In this document: positions 47,934 to 54,782 of the stretch, piece after piece | How positions within the stretch are numbered: the first letter of the stretch is position 1 | How the letters are laid out: the number at the start of each line of letters is the position of its first letter | Virus record (IMG/VR): IMGVR_UViG_3300034073_004114 | Coordinates: 1-54,782 of that record | Length of the DNA: 54,782 nucleotides | Strand: one strand, 5' to 3' | Origin: a virus | The notes under the pieces: model-generated | The model's database searches: none | Told to the model about the DNA's origin: nothing | What the model saw: only the letters and a program-made list of their open reading frames with translations | Translations under genes and position numbers: made by a program

Positions 47934-48581
47934 TTATTCTTTTGCTGGACTTCTTTCGCTGGATTGCGCACCGTTTGTCATCATATTTTTAATTCCCTTG
48001 AATCTTCCTCGATGTTTTTCCAACTCAGCCATTTCTTGCTCTTCCGTCGCGGTGTCTGTAGAACGTAGGAGTTCTAGAAAGGGTGCCGCTCTAGAAATAA
48101 ACTTACCACCAAGTGAAGCTCCACCCTCTATTAAATCAATTAAAGTATTCCCTGCATTTTTTTCTTGAATATCTTTCACTGCCATTCCAGCACTAGTCGC
48201 CGCCCCTAAACCCTTTAACCCACGTTCAATCGCTCTTGCCTTTCTATATTCACCAATATTAATATCTCTGACTGGATCGTCGGCTATGTACGTAGTTGAA
48301 GGTGCGTCTGATGAGAGCGTAGGTGGTGTTTTTGGTGCGGTGAATTTGGGATTTGATGTTATATTTTCTGTGGTTTTAATTTGATTTAGTGCATTTTTTT
48401 TGGCTAATTCTTCTATGTACTGAACATCTTCTGGGTCAGAGGGTGTGCCAACTAATTCCATTAGGGAATTTTTATATTTTTCATACAATTCATTGAATTG
48501 TGCTTTTTTTAAAGCGTTTTTTACCTCTTCCGGGGTTACACCAGGTGCCACTTCATTAGAAATTTTAGTTATCTCATCCAT
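47934..48581 (-). CDS. Hypothetical virion protein sharing a segment with the 906-residue protein
   Basis: The 215-residue protein has a helical N-terminus, a Pro/Ser/Thr linker and a Gly/Ala-rich hydrophobic region (about 128-165). It ends with a segment E-L-L-R-S-T-D-T followed by Glu/Gln. The same E-L-L-R-x-T-D-T signature follows a similar Gly/Ala-rich region in the large internal protein at 18579-21299, which suggests a shared membrane or packing element. Confidence 0.55.
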   Translation of the reverse strand: MDEITKISNEVAPGVTPEEVKNALKKAQFNELYEKYKNSLMELVGTPSDPEDVQYIEELAKKNALNQIKTTENITSNPKFTAPKTPPTLSSDAPSTTYIADDPVRDINIGEYRKARAIERGLKGLGAATSAGMAVKDIQEKNAGNTLIDLIEGGASLGGKFISRAAPFLELLRSTDTATEEQEMAELEKHRGRFKGIKNMMTNGAQSSERSPAKE

Positions 48582-48627
48582 TTATCAATATCTCCCGGAT
48601 TTGTTCGTGTATTATGATCTTTTAGAT

Positions 48628-48939
48628 TTACTGCCCGTACATTTGTTCTTGTTCTTTATGTAATTTTTCTGCGGCGTCTAAGGCTTCTTTTTCAGTTCTA
48701 TATACACCTAAATGTTGTTTTGTTTTTTTAAAATGATTAATTGCTTCTTGTGGACTAACAACTTGATTACCAATTACTGTCGGGATATTAATTCCTTTAC
48801 CTTCATCATCTGTAATAGTTATAGTTCTGACTGTACTATAAGAACCATCAGGATTTTTCACTTTTGGTCTTTTAGTTAAATCAATATTACCCGGAGATAC
48901 TAGCGAAGATAGGGCTGAAATTTTAGCCAATTTTTCCAT
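48628..48939 (-). CDS. Small conserved virion-type protein
   Basis: The 103-residue protein has P-K-V-K-N-P-D-G-S-Y-S-T-V-R-T, then I-N-I-P-T-V-I-G and S-P-Q-E-A-I-N-H-F and a helical end (E-K-L-H-K-E-Q). This pattern recurs as a domain in large podovirus virion proteins, here free-standing. A GTG start at 48948 inside the neighbour is also possible. The ATG follows the previous stop by one base (TAACATG). Confidence 0.6.
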   Translation of the reverse strand: MEKLAKISALSSLVSPGNIDLTKRPKVKNPDGSYSTVRTITITDDEGKGINIPTVIGNQVVSPQEAINHFKKTKQHLGVYRTEKEALDAAEKLHKEQEQMYGQ

Positions 48940-48940
48940 G

Positions 48941-49204
48941 TTACCCACTTGATTTTTTTCCGATGCATTTCCAGCGCCTTCTGGAAAGTCTTAGTGGTGA
49001 GTTTTTATCCTTTGCTGCGGAAGGGTGCATTTTCATTTGTCCGTAACTTCTCGAGCAATAGGCGTCACCTTTAGATGTCCCAGGACGAATTCTATCGCCC
49101 CCATCAGCAGCCTTACCTGCCTGACCATAAGACACTTTACGTGTTCTACCACCAACAGTTTTAACTAACTTAACAAATCTTTTACCTTTTGCAGGTTTAG
49201 CCAT
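48941..49204 (-). CDS. Small basic Cys-rich protein
   Basis: The 87-residue protein is strongly basic (K-R-F-V-K-L-V-K-T near the start) and has C-S-R-S-Y-G and W-K-C-I-G-K-K, with R-P-G-T-S-K-G-D in the middle. It resembles the DUF5872-type small genes nearby. The stop is 1 nt before the ATG of the next gene. Function unknown. Confidence 0.6.
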   Translation of the reverse strand: MAKPAKGKRFVKLVKTVGGRTRKVSYGQAGKAADGGDRIRPGTSKGDAYCSRSYGQMKMHPSAAKDKNSPLRLSRRRWKCIGKKSSG

Positions 49205-49217
49205 AATTATCTTCCAC

Positions 49218-50333
49218 CTAACCGATTGGACCCAAGCGAGTAGCTACTCCAGTTCTAGCTGTCACTGTTAGTGTTCCAGTTGTAACTCGCACATACACAC
49301 GCAATTCCTGCGTTCCATCAAAATCAGCTACAGCCAACGTATTCATTTGAAATGTGAAATTTGATGCGACAGACTGCGTTACTCTTTCGCTTTCTGCTAT
49401 AATCGTATTCCCTCTATACAAAGCTAAATATGTCAAAGAGTTGTTGGTAACAGAGGATGCGGAACAATTAAACCATATTGCATATTTACCAGCAGCAGGT
49501 ACAACAACAAAATCCGTTACCGGTACATAAACACTTGAAGATGTTGAGAACGGTGTTAACGATGACGCTGAATAATTTAAAATACCAGCAGCTTGGGCTA
49601 TTTCTATTGTGAAGGGCGAAAAAACACCTTTAGATGTCGAGTTGTTCTGTAGTATCAACGACGCCACAGATTCTACTGAAATAACACCCAAAGTAGACCC
49701 GTCTGAATACTTTAAAACAACAGGCGAACTAGTTCTGTTGTAAATTTCATAATTGGTTCCAGGGGAAATTGTTGTTGCATCTGGTAGAACAACATTAAAA
49801 CCAGCTGCCACACCTGTTAAAAATTGAATAGTGCTAGATGAATCGTCTAAAGTCAGTGTACCCCCAGTAGTCACGGTTGTATATTGAGGGTTTGTCACTA
49901 ATATTTTGTTGGATGTTTTATTTATATTAGAAATATCATTATTATTTAAATCTAAATTACCTGCCATTGGGCGGGAACCATCTCTATTTAGATACTGAAG
50001 ATGATCGTCGTCATCTAATCCAGACAAATTGCCATGATCAAATCCATCAATATCTTGGTAGGTTAATTCAACATTACCCGTTCTTCCCGCAACAGTTAAA
50101 ACGTCGTCCGTGGTGTCGATTTTTTGCCAGGTCGTGTCGTTGAACATGATCCAGTCGCCTTCCACCCAGTTATTTTCACCATCAACTGAGGTATTACCAC
50201 CAACAGAAACAATATAATAATCGTTTCTTTTTCCGACGCCACTTAAAATTTCAGGGGAGTTTTGAGAAGCATCCCAAAAACCTTTAAAATCCAGACCGCC
50301 TAACTTTTTAATTCGTCTTTGTAAGAATGACAT
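49218..50333 (-). CDS. Tail fibre with GVG-NDYY module and C1q-like head
   Basis: The 371-residue protein has an N-terminal module F-W-D-A-S-Q-N-S-P, G-V-G-K-R-N-D-Y-Y and G-D-W-I-M-F-N that is shared with 50617-52362 and 52454-53188. A collagen-like repeat (G-S-R-P-M-A-G-N-L-D-L-N) and a C-terminal jelly-roll of about 130 residues follow. The layout suggests a virion receptor-binding protein. Its start lies just before the membrane-protein gene at 50358. Confidence 0.65.
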   Translation of the reverse strand: MSFLQRRIKKLGGLDFKGFWDASQNSPEILSGVGKRNDYYIVSVGGNTSVDGENNWVEGDWIMFNDTTWQKIDTTDDVLTVAGRTGNVELTYQDIDGFDHGNLSGLDDDDHLQYLNRDGSRPMAGNLDLNNNDISNINKTSNKILVTNPQYTTVTTGGTLTLDDSSSTIQFLTGVAAGFNVVLPDATTISPGTNYEIYNRTSSPVVLKYSDGSTLGVISVESVASLILQNNSTSKGVFSPFTIEIAQAAGILNYSASSLTPFSTSSSVYVPVTDFVVVPAAGKYAIWFNCSASSVTNNSLTYLALYRGNTIIAESERVTQSVASNFTFQMNTLAVADFDGTQELRVYVRVTTGTLTVTARTGVATRLGPIG

Positions 50334-50357
50334 TGAAATTCCTGTTTAAAAAAAATT

Positions 50358-50531
50358 TTAGATCGAACCGACGTACAAAAGTAAACCAATATTAACAATT
50401 AGAGAGCAAAAAAACAGAATTTTATATATTTTTTGTGTTTCTTTAAAATGCTTATGTTCTAAACTTAAGTCAATAAACTCTTTTTTAGGCTTGGATTTAT
50501 CATTTTTTGATTTAGCTACTATAACAGCCAT
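50358..50531 (-). CDS. Small C-terminal membrane protein
   Basis: The 57-residue protein opens M-A-V-I-V-A-K-S-K-N-D and has a hydrophobic helix near the end (L-F-F-C-S-L-I-V-N-I-G-L-L-L). It starts right after a late-promoter-like site. The longer in-frame ATG further upstream was rejected since it overlaps that site. Function unknown. Confidence 0.55.
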   Translation of the reverse strand: MAVIVAKSKNDKSKPKKEFIDLSLEHKHFKETQKIYKILFFCSLIVNIGLLLYVGSI

Positions 50532-50534
50532 ACC

Positions 50535-50548
50535 TTTAGTTGTTAAAA
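50535..50548 (-). promoter_or_regulatory. Late promoter-like site TTTTAACAACTAAAGG
   Basis: The - strand reads TTTTAACAACTAAAGG, which resembles the T3 RNA polymerase promoter end TTAACCCTCACTAAAGG. It lies directly after a terminator and directly before the ATG at 50531. Confidence 0.65.
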
Positions 50549-50551
50549 TAT

Positions 50552-50583
50552 AAAAAAAGGGTAATAACATTACGCTATTACCC
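50552..50583 (-). terminator. Intrinsic terminator after the fibre at 50617-52362
   Basis: The - strand RNA has GGGTAATA (50576-50583) and TATTACCC (50559-50566) forming an 8-bp stem, a 9-nt loop, then seven T (50552-50558). It closes the 52362 unit. Confidence 0.8.
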
Positions 50584-50616
50584 TAATTAATATATAATTT
50601 ATATTATTTTTTTTAT

Positions 50617-52362
50617 TTATCCACAATATAAAGCAACGGGAACTGTATAGCTACCGTCTTCGTATGTGTGTGCAATTGTTGTTGAAAGTACTTTTCCAAT
50701 GGTTTTAGAGCGAATTATATCATCAGATTGTACTCTAGCGCAACCATCGCCATTAGAGACGAGTAAATCTCCCTTTTTCACTGAGATATTCGGGGCTATT
50801 CGGCAATAAAAAACACCAACAGATGCCACTAATATGTCACTATCTTCTTTTTTACCACTATAAACCCCGTAAACAGAGCTAGATTCTTCGGTTACACATA
50901 CCTTTGCCTTAGGTAATCTATCCTCTATTGGTTCACCAACCCACCCACACATATCATCCAAGGATTCCATAACCGTCCCAACTTTAATTTCATTGAATTC
51001 CTCTTGTAATTGGGAAGTGTGTGAGCCACAGAAGTTACTATAAAATACGGTTGAACCGGAAATTTCAATCTGACCATGCTGCGTTCCAGCAGTATTATAA
51101 AAGGCAATGAGACTGCTACCATTTGATTGTTCTTTTATCCTTAATGACGCATCAAATTTTACTAAATGATCGGTATTACCGCTTACTGGTGAAATTTTTA
51201 CTACTTCAGACCAAGAATTAAGATCGGTTTGTCCAAAAACATAAGTGTTTATTAATTTAATTAAAGTTCTATCGTTTACATCATCATAGATAGTATGATC
51301 ACCGTTGAGTTTTATGTATGAATTAGGTTTAAAATTAATTTCATATGTTTCCAAACCTTGTAAATTATATATATTTTTATAATTAGCATCAACATGGCTT
51401 TGAAACCATGTTTTTAGGTAAGGAGTAAGCATAGTTTCAACTATACTCTTACTAACGGCAGCTAGTCCATTACTTGGGTTGGAGTAATTTAAATTAATAT
51501 GAGAATTTGTGGTTACAGGCCCACTCAAAGTACCACCAGTTACACTCAATTTATCGTTTAATTGGGACTGAATTGAATTAATCTCAGTGTTTAAAGTTGA
51601 AACTTCACCTAAAAGTTCATTTTGAACAGTAGAAATTAATTGTTTTGAATGAAGATAACGCAGTTCATCCATCACGGAAGCAGTATTTATTTCTACTTCT
51701 AAATAATTGTTTTGGTGAAACAGTGACCCATCGGGCAATCCACTACTAGACGAGGTAATTTCTGCTATTGGGAAAAGCACATCGACAAAAGGTATCTTTA
51801 CGCCTCCGCCAATGTCTAACCCTGGAGCATAAACAATGTAAAATTTGACTCCCGCATTACCGGCTCCTGACACCATTCCCGAAAAGAATACGGTATTATT
51901 TTGATTGGAAACGTAACCCGAAGGAAGGGAGTCTAATAAATTTTGCGTGAGTTGTGAAGTAAATATCTCTTCACTAATACAATATAGTCTACCATCAAGA
52001 GGTAAAGGAGCAGCTAATTCAAGCTCAAAATATGTATTATTAACAGCACCGCCTGGGGTAAAATTATTAATTGAAGAAACATATGTAACGGGGGTGGCAC
52101 CATCTCCATTACCACTAGAGCCACTCAAATCGTCGGTATTATCTATTTTTTTCCATACAGTTCCTGTGAAATAAACCCAGTCATCGACTTTCCAATCTGA
52201 TTCACCGTCTAATTCAGTTGAACCGCTAACAGAAACAATATAATATCCGTTAACTTGCCCCACCCCAGAAGTCAGTTGGGGTGTGTTTGTTTGTGCATTC
52301 CATTCACCTAGATGCTCATTAACGCCCATTTTTCTAGCTAATCTAGTTTTAAATGATGTCAT
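50617..52362 (-). CDS. Tail fibre with GVG-NGYY module and G2-like C-terminal domain
   Basis: The 581-residue protein opens with the shared fibre module (L-G-E-W-N-A, G-V-G-Q-V-N-G-Y-Y, D-W-V-Y-F-T-G). A long beta-rich shaft with a coiled part (about 250-300) follows. The C-terminal 140 residues read G-T-V-M-E-S-L-D-D-M, V-Y-G-V-Y-S-G-K, A-S-V-G-V-F-Y-C and G-D-L-L-V-S-N-G-D-G-C-A-R-V, a conserved end domain seen in many phage fibres that helps fold or trim them. It starts after a late-promoter-like site. Confidence 0.7.
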   Translation of the reverse strand: MTSFKTRLARKMGVNEHLGEWNAQTNTPQLTSGVGQVNGYYIVSVSGSTELDGESDWKVDDWVYFTGTVWKKIDNTDDLSGSSGNGDGATPVTYVSSINNFTPGGAVNNTYFELELAAPLPLDGRLYCISEEIFTSQLTQNLLDSLPSGYVSNQNNTVFFSGMVSGAGNAGVKFYIVYAPGLDIGGGVKIPFVDVLFPIAEITSSSSGLPDGSLFHQNNYLEVEINTASVMDELRYLHSKQLISTVQNELLGEVSTLNTEINSIQSQLNDKLSVTGGTLSGPVTTNSHINLNYSNPSNGLAAVSKSIVETMLTPYLKTWFQSHVDANYKNIYNLQGLETYEINFKPNSYIKLNGDHTIYDDVNDRTLIKLINTYVFGQTDLNSWSEVVKISPVSGNTDHLVKFDASLRIKEQSNGSSLIAFYNTAGTQHGQIEISGSTVFYSNFCGSHTSQLQEEFNEIKVGTVMESLDDMCGWVGEPIEDRLPKAKVCVTEESSSVYGVYSGKKEDSDILVASVGVFYCRIAPNISVKKGDLLVSNGDGCARVQSDDIIRSKTIGKVLSTTIAHTYEDGSYTVPVALYCG

Positions 52363-52375
52363 ATTTTACCTCTGA

Positions 52376-52390
52376 TAACAGTTGTTAATG
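52376..52390 (-). promoter_or_regulatory. Late promoter-like site ATTAACAACTGTTATC
   Basis: The - strand reads ATTAACAACTGTTATCAGAGG. It sits between the terminator at 52394-52427 and the ATG at 52362. It shares the TTAACAACT core but lacks the TATA that follows in other sites, so it is the weakest family member. Confidence 0.5.
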
Positions 52391-52393
52391 AAT

Positions 52394-52427
52394 AAAAAAA
52401 GGGATAATGGTAACATCCCATTATCCC
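52394..52427 (-). terminator. Intrinsic terminator after the fibre at 52454-53188
   Basis: The - strand RNA has a perfect 10-bp stem (GGGATAATGG with CCATTATCCC, positions 52418-52427 and 52401-52410), a 7-nt loop, then seven T (52394-52400). Confidence 0.9.
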
Positions 52428-52453
52428 TAATTTATACCGTATAATCAATATAA

Positions 52454-53188
52454 TTAAATTTTATGAATTGAAAATGTGGTATTATCTGGACCAGTAAAAA
52501 TTGCTAGCGATACCCCAGAATTTTGATAAGTAAACAATTCAACATAGTCATTTGTATTTAAATAAACCAAAGCACTACCACCAATTCGACCAAAATCTCC
52601 CGTTGGAGATTGAGTTCCACTCATCCATCTAACAAAAGAGGCATTAATTCGATAGCCAACAACTCTTGAACCATTTGAATTTACTGGAAATGCTACTGTG
52701 GCATTTATTGAATACCACCCACTAACTGGCGCGACGTATCTATCAGTTGTAAAATTAAAAGCATTATGAGTATCACCAAAATTCAGTGTATCAAATAAAA
52801 CTTTAGTTACTGCACTACTATTAATTGTTTGACTTGACGAGGGATAAACACTACAAGCAACGGTGGGAAAATTACTAGTGAGATATGTTTTAACTGATGA
52901 AACTGAAGGTGCCTTGTCAGTTTCAGTGCCAGACATAGAGTCCACCACTTCTACTAATTCAGAATTATCTATTTTTTTCCATTCAGTTCCATTGAAATAA
53001 ATCCAATCACCGACACCCCAGGAAGATTCACCGTCGATTAAAGAACTACCGGCAGTCGAGACAACATAATAACCATTAGTTTGACCAACACCAGAAGAAA
53101 TTGACGGAGAGTTAGATGAAGCGTCCCATTCCCCTAAATAAAGATTAATACCCAATCTATTAGCTAATTTTTGTTTAAAAGTTAACAT
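52454..53188 (-). CDS. Tail fibre with GVG-NGYY module and C1q-like head
   Basis: The 244-residue protein opens with the shared module (L-G-E-W-D-A-S-S-N-S-P, G-V-G-Q-T-N-G-Y-Y, G-D-W-I-Y-F-N-G-T). The C-terminal 135 residues look like a C1q/TNF jelly-roll (P-V-S-G-W-Y-S-I, Y-L-N-T-N-D-Y-V-E-L). It is flanked by terminators on both sides and is preceded by AAAGGAG. A receptor-binding role is likely. Confidence 0.65.
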   Translation of the reverse strand: MLTFKQKLANRLGINLYLGEWDASSNSPSISSGVGQTNGYYVVSTAGSSLIDGESSWGVGDWIYFNGTEWKKIDNSELVEVVDSMSGTETDKAPSVSSVKTYLTSNFPTVACSVYPSSSQTINSSAVTKVLFDTLNFGDTHNAFNFTTDRYVAPVSGWYSINATVAFPVNSNGSRVVGYRINASFVRWMSGTQSPTGDFGRIGGSALVYLNTNDYVELFTYQNSGVSLAIFTGPDNTTFSIHKI

Positions 53189-53201
53189 AAATTACTCCTT
53201 T

Positions 53202-53237
53202 AAAAAAAGGGGCGGGTTGCAATAAACAACCCACCCC
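53202..53237 (-). terminator. Intrinsic terminator after the coiled-coil fibre
   Basis: The - strand RNA has a stem of about 11 bp (GGGGTGGGTTG with CAACCCGCCCC, positions 53227-53237 and 53209-53219, one G-U pair), a 7-nt loop, and seven T (53202-53208). The ribosome binding site of the next gene directly follows, so some read-through is expected. Confidence 0.85.
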
Positions 53238-53258
53238 AAATTTATTATAAGTTAAAAA

Positions 53259-54782
53259 TTACACACGGCGAGCGTAAGTAACTTTAATCTTATCACCGAC
53301 AGCTAGTTCTTCGTCGCCACCAGTCATCACGGATCCTGCCCAAGTTAAGCTAGTTACGCCACCAACGACAGAAACAGTGAAGTCTTCATAAAGATGAAGA
53401 CCAAGACGATCAACGAAAGCACAAATACTGTTAGCTTCAACTTCATAGCCAAGATCGATATAAACAAGATCACCAGAAGTGAGTGTGAATGATTCTTTAG
53501 CAAAAACATAGTTATTTGCTTCAAGAGCATCAAGTCTTGTGTCGATTGCAGAGTCCGCAGCTTCACGAGCAGCAGTTTCAGCAGCAAGTGCAGCATCGTT
53601 CGAAAGAACATAAGCAGCAAATGCGCTGTCATTTTCAGTGTCAACACTGTTGATCAAGGCAACGATTTCAGCAAAGCTATCTTTATCTGCATCAGCAGCA
53701 AGAAGAATTGCATCGATACGTCCTTTTTCGACATCAATATTTGATTGTAAGACGCCTTCGGCTGCTAGAGCACGAGCTTCTTCTGCATCAATATTAGACT
53801 GAAGAACTCCCTCAGCAGCAAGTGCTCGGGTTTCTTCGGCATCGATGTTTGACTGAAGGGTCGCTTCAGCTGCAAGTGCTCGAGTTTCTTCTGCAGCAAT
53901 GTCAGAAGCGAGAACACCTTCAGCAGCTAGAGCACGAGCCTCTTCCGCATCAATATTAGATTGAAGAGTGGCATCACCAGCAATACGAGCAGTTTCTTCT
54001 GCTGTAATATTCGACTGGAGGGTCGCTTCAGCGGCCATTGCACGAGATTCTTCAGCGTCAACATCAGCAGTACGATCTAGAACTTCTTGTGCTAAAGCAG
54101 CTTCAACTGCATCAATTTCAGATTGAAGAGCAGCATCTGCAGCATCAACATAAGCCTTTGTTACAGCGTCAGCTTCTAAAACATCAAGTCTATCACTAAG
54201 AGCATCATCACCAGCAATACGAGCTGTTTCTTCAGCAGAAACAGCAGCAATTCTAGCAGCTTCTTCAGCATCAATGTTATCTTGTAATACTCCTTCAGCA
54301 GCAGTCGCACGTGCTACTTCTGCAGCTAAGTCAGAAGTTAGTTGTGCATCAGCAGCTTCACGAGCAGATTGTTCCGCAGAAACCGCAGCAATACGTGCAG
54401 CTTCTTCAGCATCAATGTTGTCTTGTAGTAAGCCTTCGGCTGCTAGAGCACGAGCTTCTTCATCGCTGATATCTTGTGATAATGAACTATCAGCAGCTGT
54501 GCGAGCTGCAACTTCAGCTGCAAGCGCCGCGTCATTTGAAAGAACATAAGACGCAAATGCTGTGTCATTTTCAGTATCAACTGAGTTAATTAATGCAACA
54601 ATTTCAGCGAAGCTGTCTTTGTCTGCATCAGAAGCGAGAAGAATCGCATCAATACGACCCTTTTCTACATCGATATTAGACTGAAGAGTTGTTTCAGCAG
54701 CAATTGCACGAGCTTCTTCAGCGTCAATTGCATCTTGAAGATCAGACTCAGCAGCTAAAGCACGAGCTTCTTCTGCATCAAC
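53259..54782 (-). CDS. Coiled-coil tail fibre (partial, N-terminus beyond window)
   Basis: The frame is open for all of 53259-54782, so the true start lies outside the window; the Met at 54038 is internal. It is made of repeats like I-D-A-E-E-A-R-A-L-A-A-E, with periodic Ala and Glu that form a trimeric coiled coil. A longer module (V-E-K-G-R-I-D-A-I-L-L-A to S-N-D-A-A-L-A-A-E) occurs twice, near 53560-53740 and 54500-54690. The C-terminus (about 85 residues) is a beta domain ending T-Y-A-R-R-V. It is probably a long side tail fibre. Confidence 0.75.
   Translation of the reverse strand, partial: VDAEEARALAAESDLQDAIDAEEARAIAAETTLQSNIDVEKGRIDAILLASDADKDSFAEIVALINSVDTENDTAFASYVLSNDAALAAEVAARTAADSSLSQDISDEEARALAAEGLLQDNIDAEEAARIAAVSAEQSAREAADAQLTSDLAAEVARATAAEGVLQDNIDAEEAARIAAVSAEETARIAGDDALSDRLDVLEADAVTKAYVDAADAALQSEIDAVEAALAQEVLDRTADVDAEESRAMAAEATLQSNITAEETARIAGDATLQSNIDAEEARALAAEGVLASDIAAEETRALAAEATLQSNIDAEETRALAAEGVLQSNIDAEEARALAAEGVLQSNIDVEKGRIDAILLAADADKDSFAEIVALINSVDTENDSAFAAYVLSNDAALAAETAAREAADSAIDTRLDALEANNYVFAKESFTLTSGDLVYIDLGYEVEANSICAFVDRLGLHLYEDFTVSVVGGVTSLTWAGSVMTGGDEELAVGDKIKVTYARRV

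Noticed and set aside
53259-54782. CRISPR-like repeats at the right end
   Set aside because: The repeats are in-frame coding repeats of a coiled-coil protein with variable codons, without uniform spacers.

Overview
The window looks like roughly half of the genome of a tailed phage with podovirus (T7-like) morphology. It is AT-rich, almost wholly coding, and has very tight gene packing with ATGA/TAATG-type overlaps. The structural genes point to a short-tailed virion: a scaffold and major capsid protein, a T7 gp11/gp12-like adaptor and nozzle pair, a run of large internal or ejection proteins, and many small tail-fibre proteins. No portal, terminase or RNA polymerase gene was found here, and the last gene runs off the right edge, so the window is a fragment. 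Spanin-like genes and a secreted membrane protease suggest a Gram-negative host. The exact phage group is not claimed.

Left arm (1-16362, + strand): it opens with a degenerate hexanucleotide repeat (1-145) and a folded 5' RNA (about 155-327). Small early genes follow, then a Rad52/ERF-like annealing protein and a second folded RNA (about 2641-2820). The replication core is an archaeo-eukaryotic primase fused to a RecA/DnaB-type helicase, plus a family B DNA polymerase. A nucleotide and accessory block comes next: a zinc deaminase, an IMP dehydrogenase/GMP reductase-family enzyme without CBS domains, an AAA+ ATPase, a metallopeptidase, a metallophosphoesterase, dUTPase and a free-standing HNH nuclease. 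The arm ends with a lysis-like cassette (holin-like protein, membrane-anchored ClpP-like protease, overlapping spanin-like pair), a duplicated PriCT-like protein and a conserved phage protein.

Right arm (16273-54782, - strand): read right to left, it holds a coiled-coil fibre (cut by the window edge), two modular fibres, a block of small basic proteins with a lysozyme-like protein, then scaffold and major capsid protein. The capsid gene is split by a group I intron that carries a NUMOD3/HNH homing endonuclease. After that come a large set of mix-and-match tail proteins (including an S74 self-cleaving chaperone unit, a cupin-like protein and a methyltransferase), the adaptor and nozzle, four internal virion proteins and a small coiled-coil membrane protein. 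The two arms converge and overlap by 90 bp at 16273-16362.

Regulation: six right-arm sites share TTAACAACTATA-like sequences that resemble promoters of T7/T3/SP6-type single-subunit RNA polymerases. Four intrinsic terminators alternate with them. This implies late units of 52362, 50531-46913, 46816-43026, 42916-31892, 31871-24111 and 24090-16273, read by a phage RNA polymerase presumably encoded outside the window. The left arm lacks this motif and probably uses the host polymerase plus the two structured RNAs.

The strongest leads are the capsid-gene group I intron with readable splice sites, the two unassigned structured RNAs, the late-promoter family, the shared GWE C-terminal tail on two replication proteins, the membrane ClpP-like protease in the lysis-like cassette, and the reused modules across tail genes.
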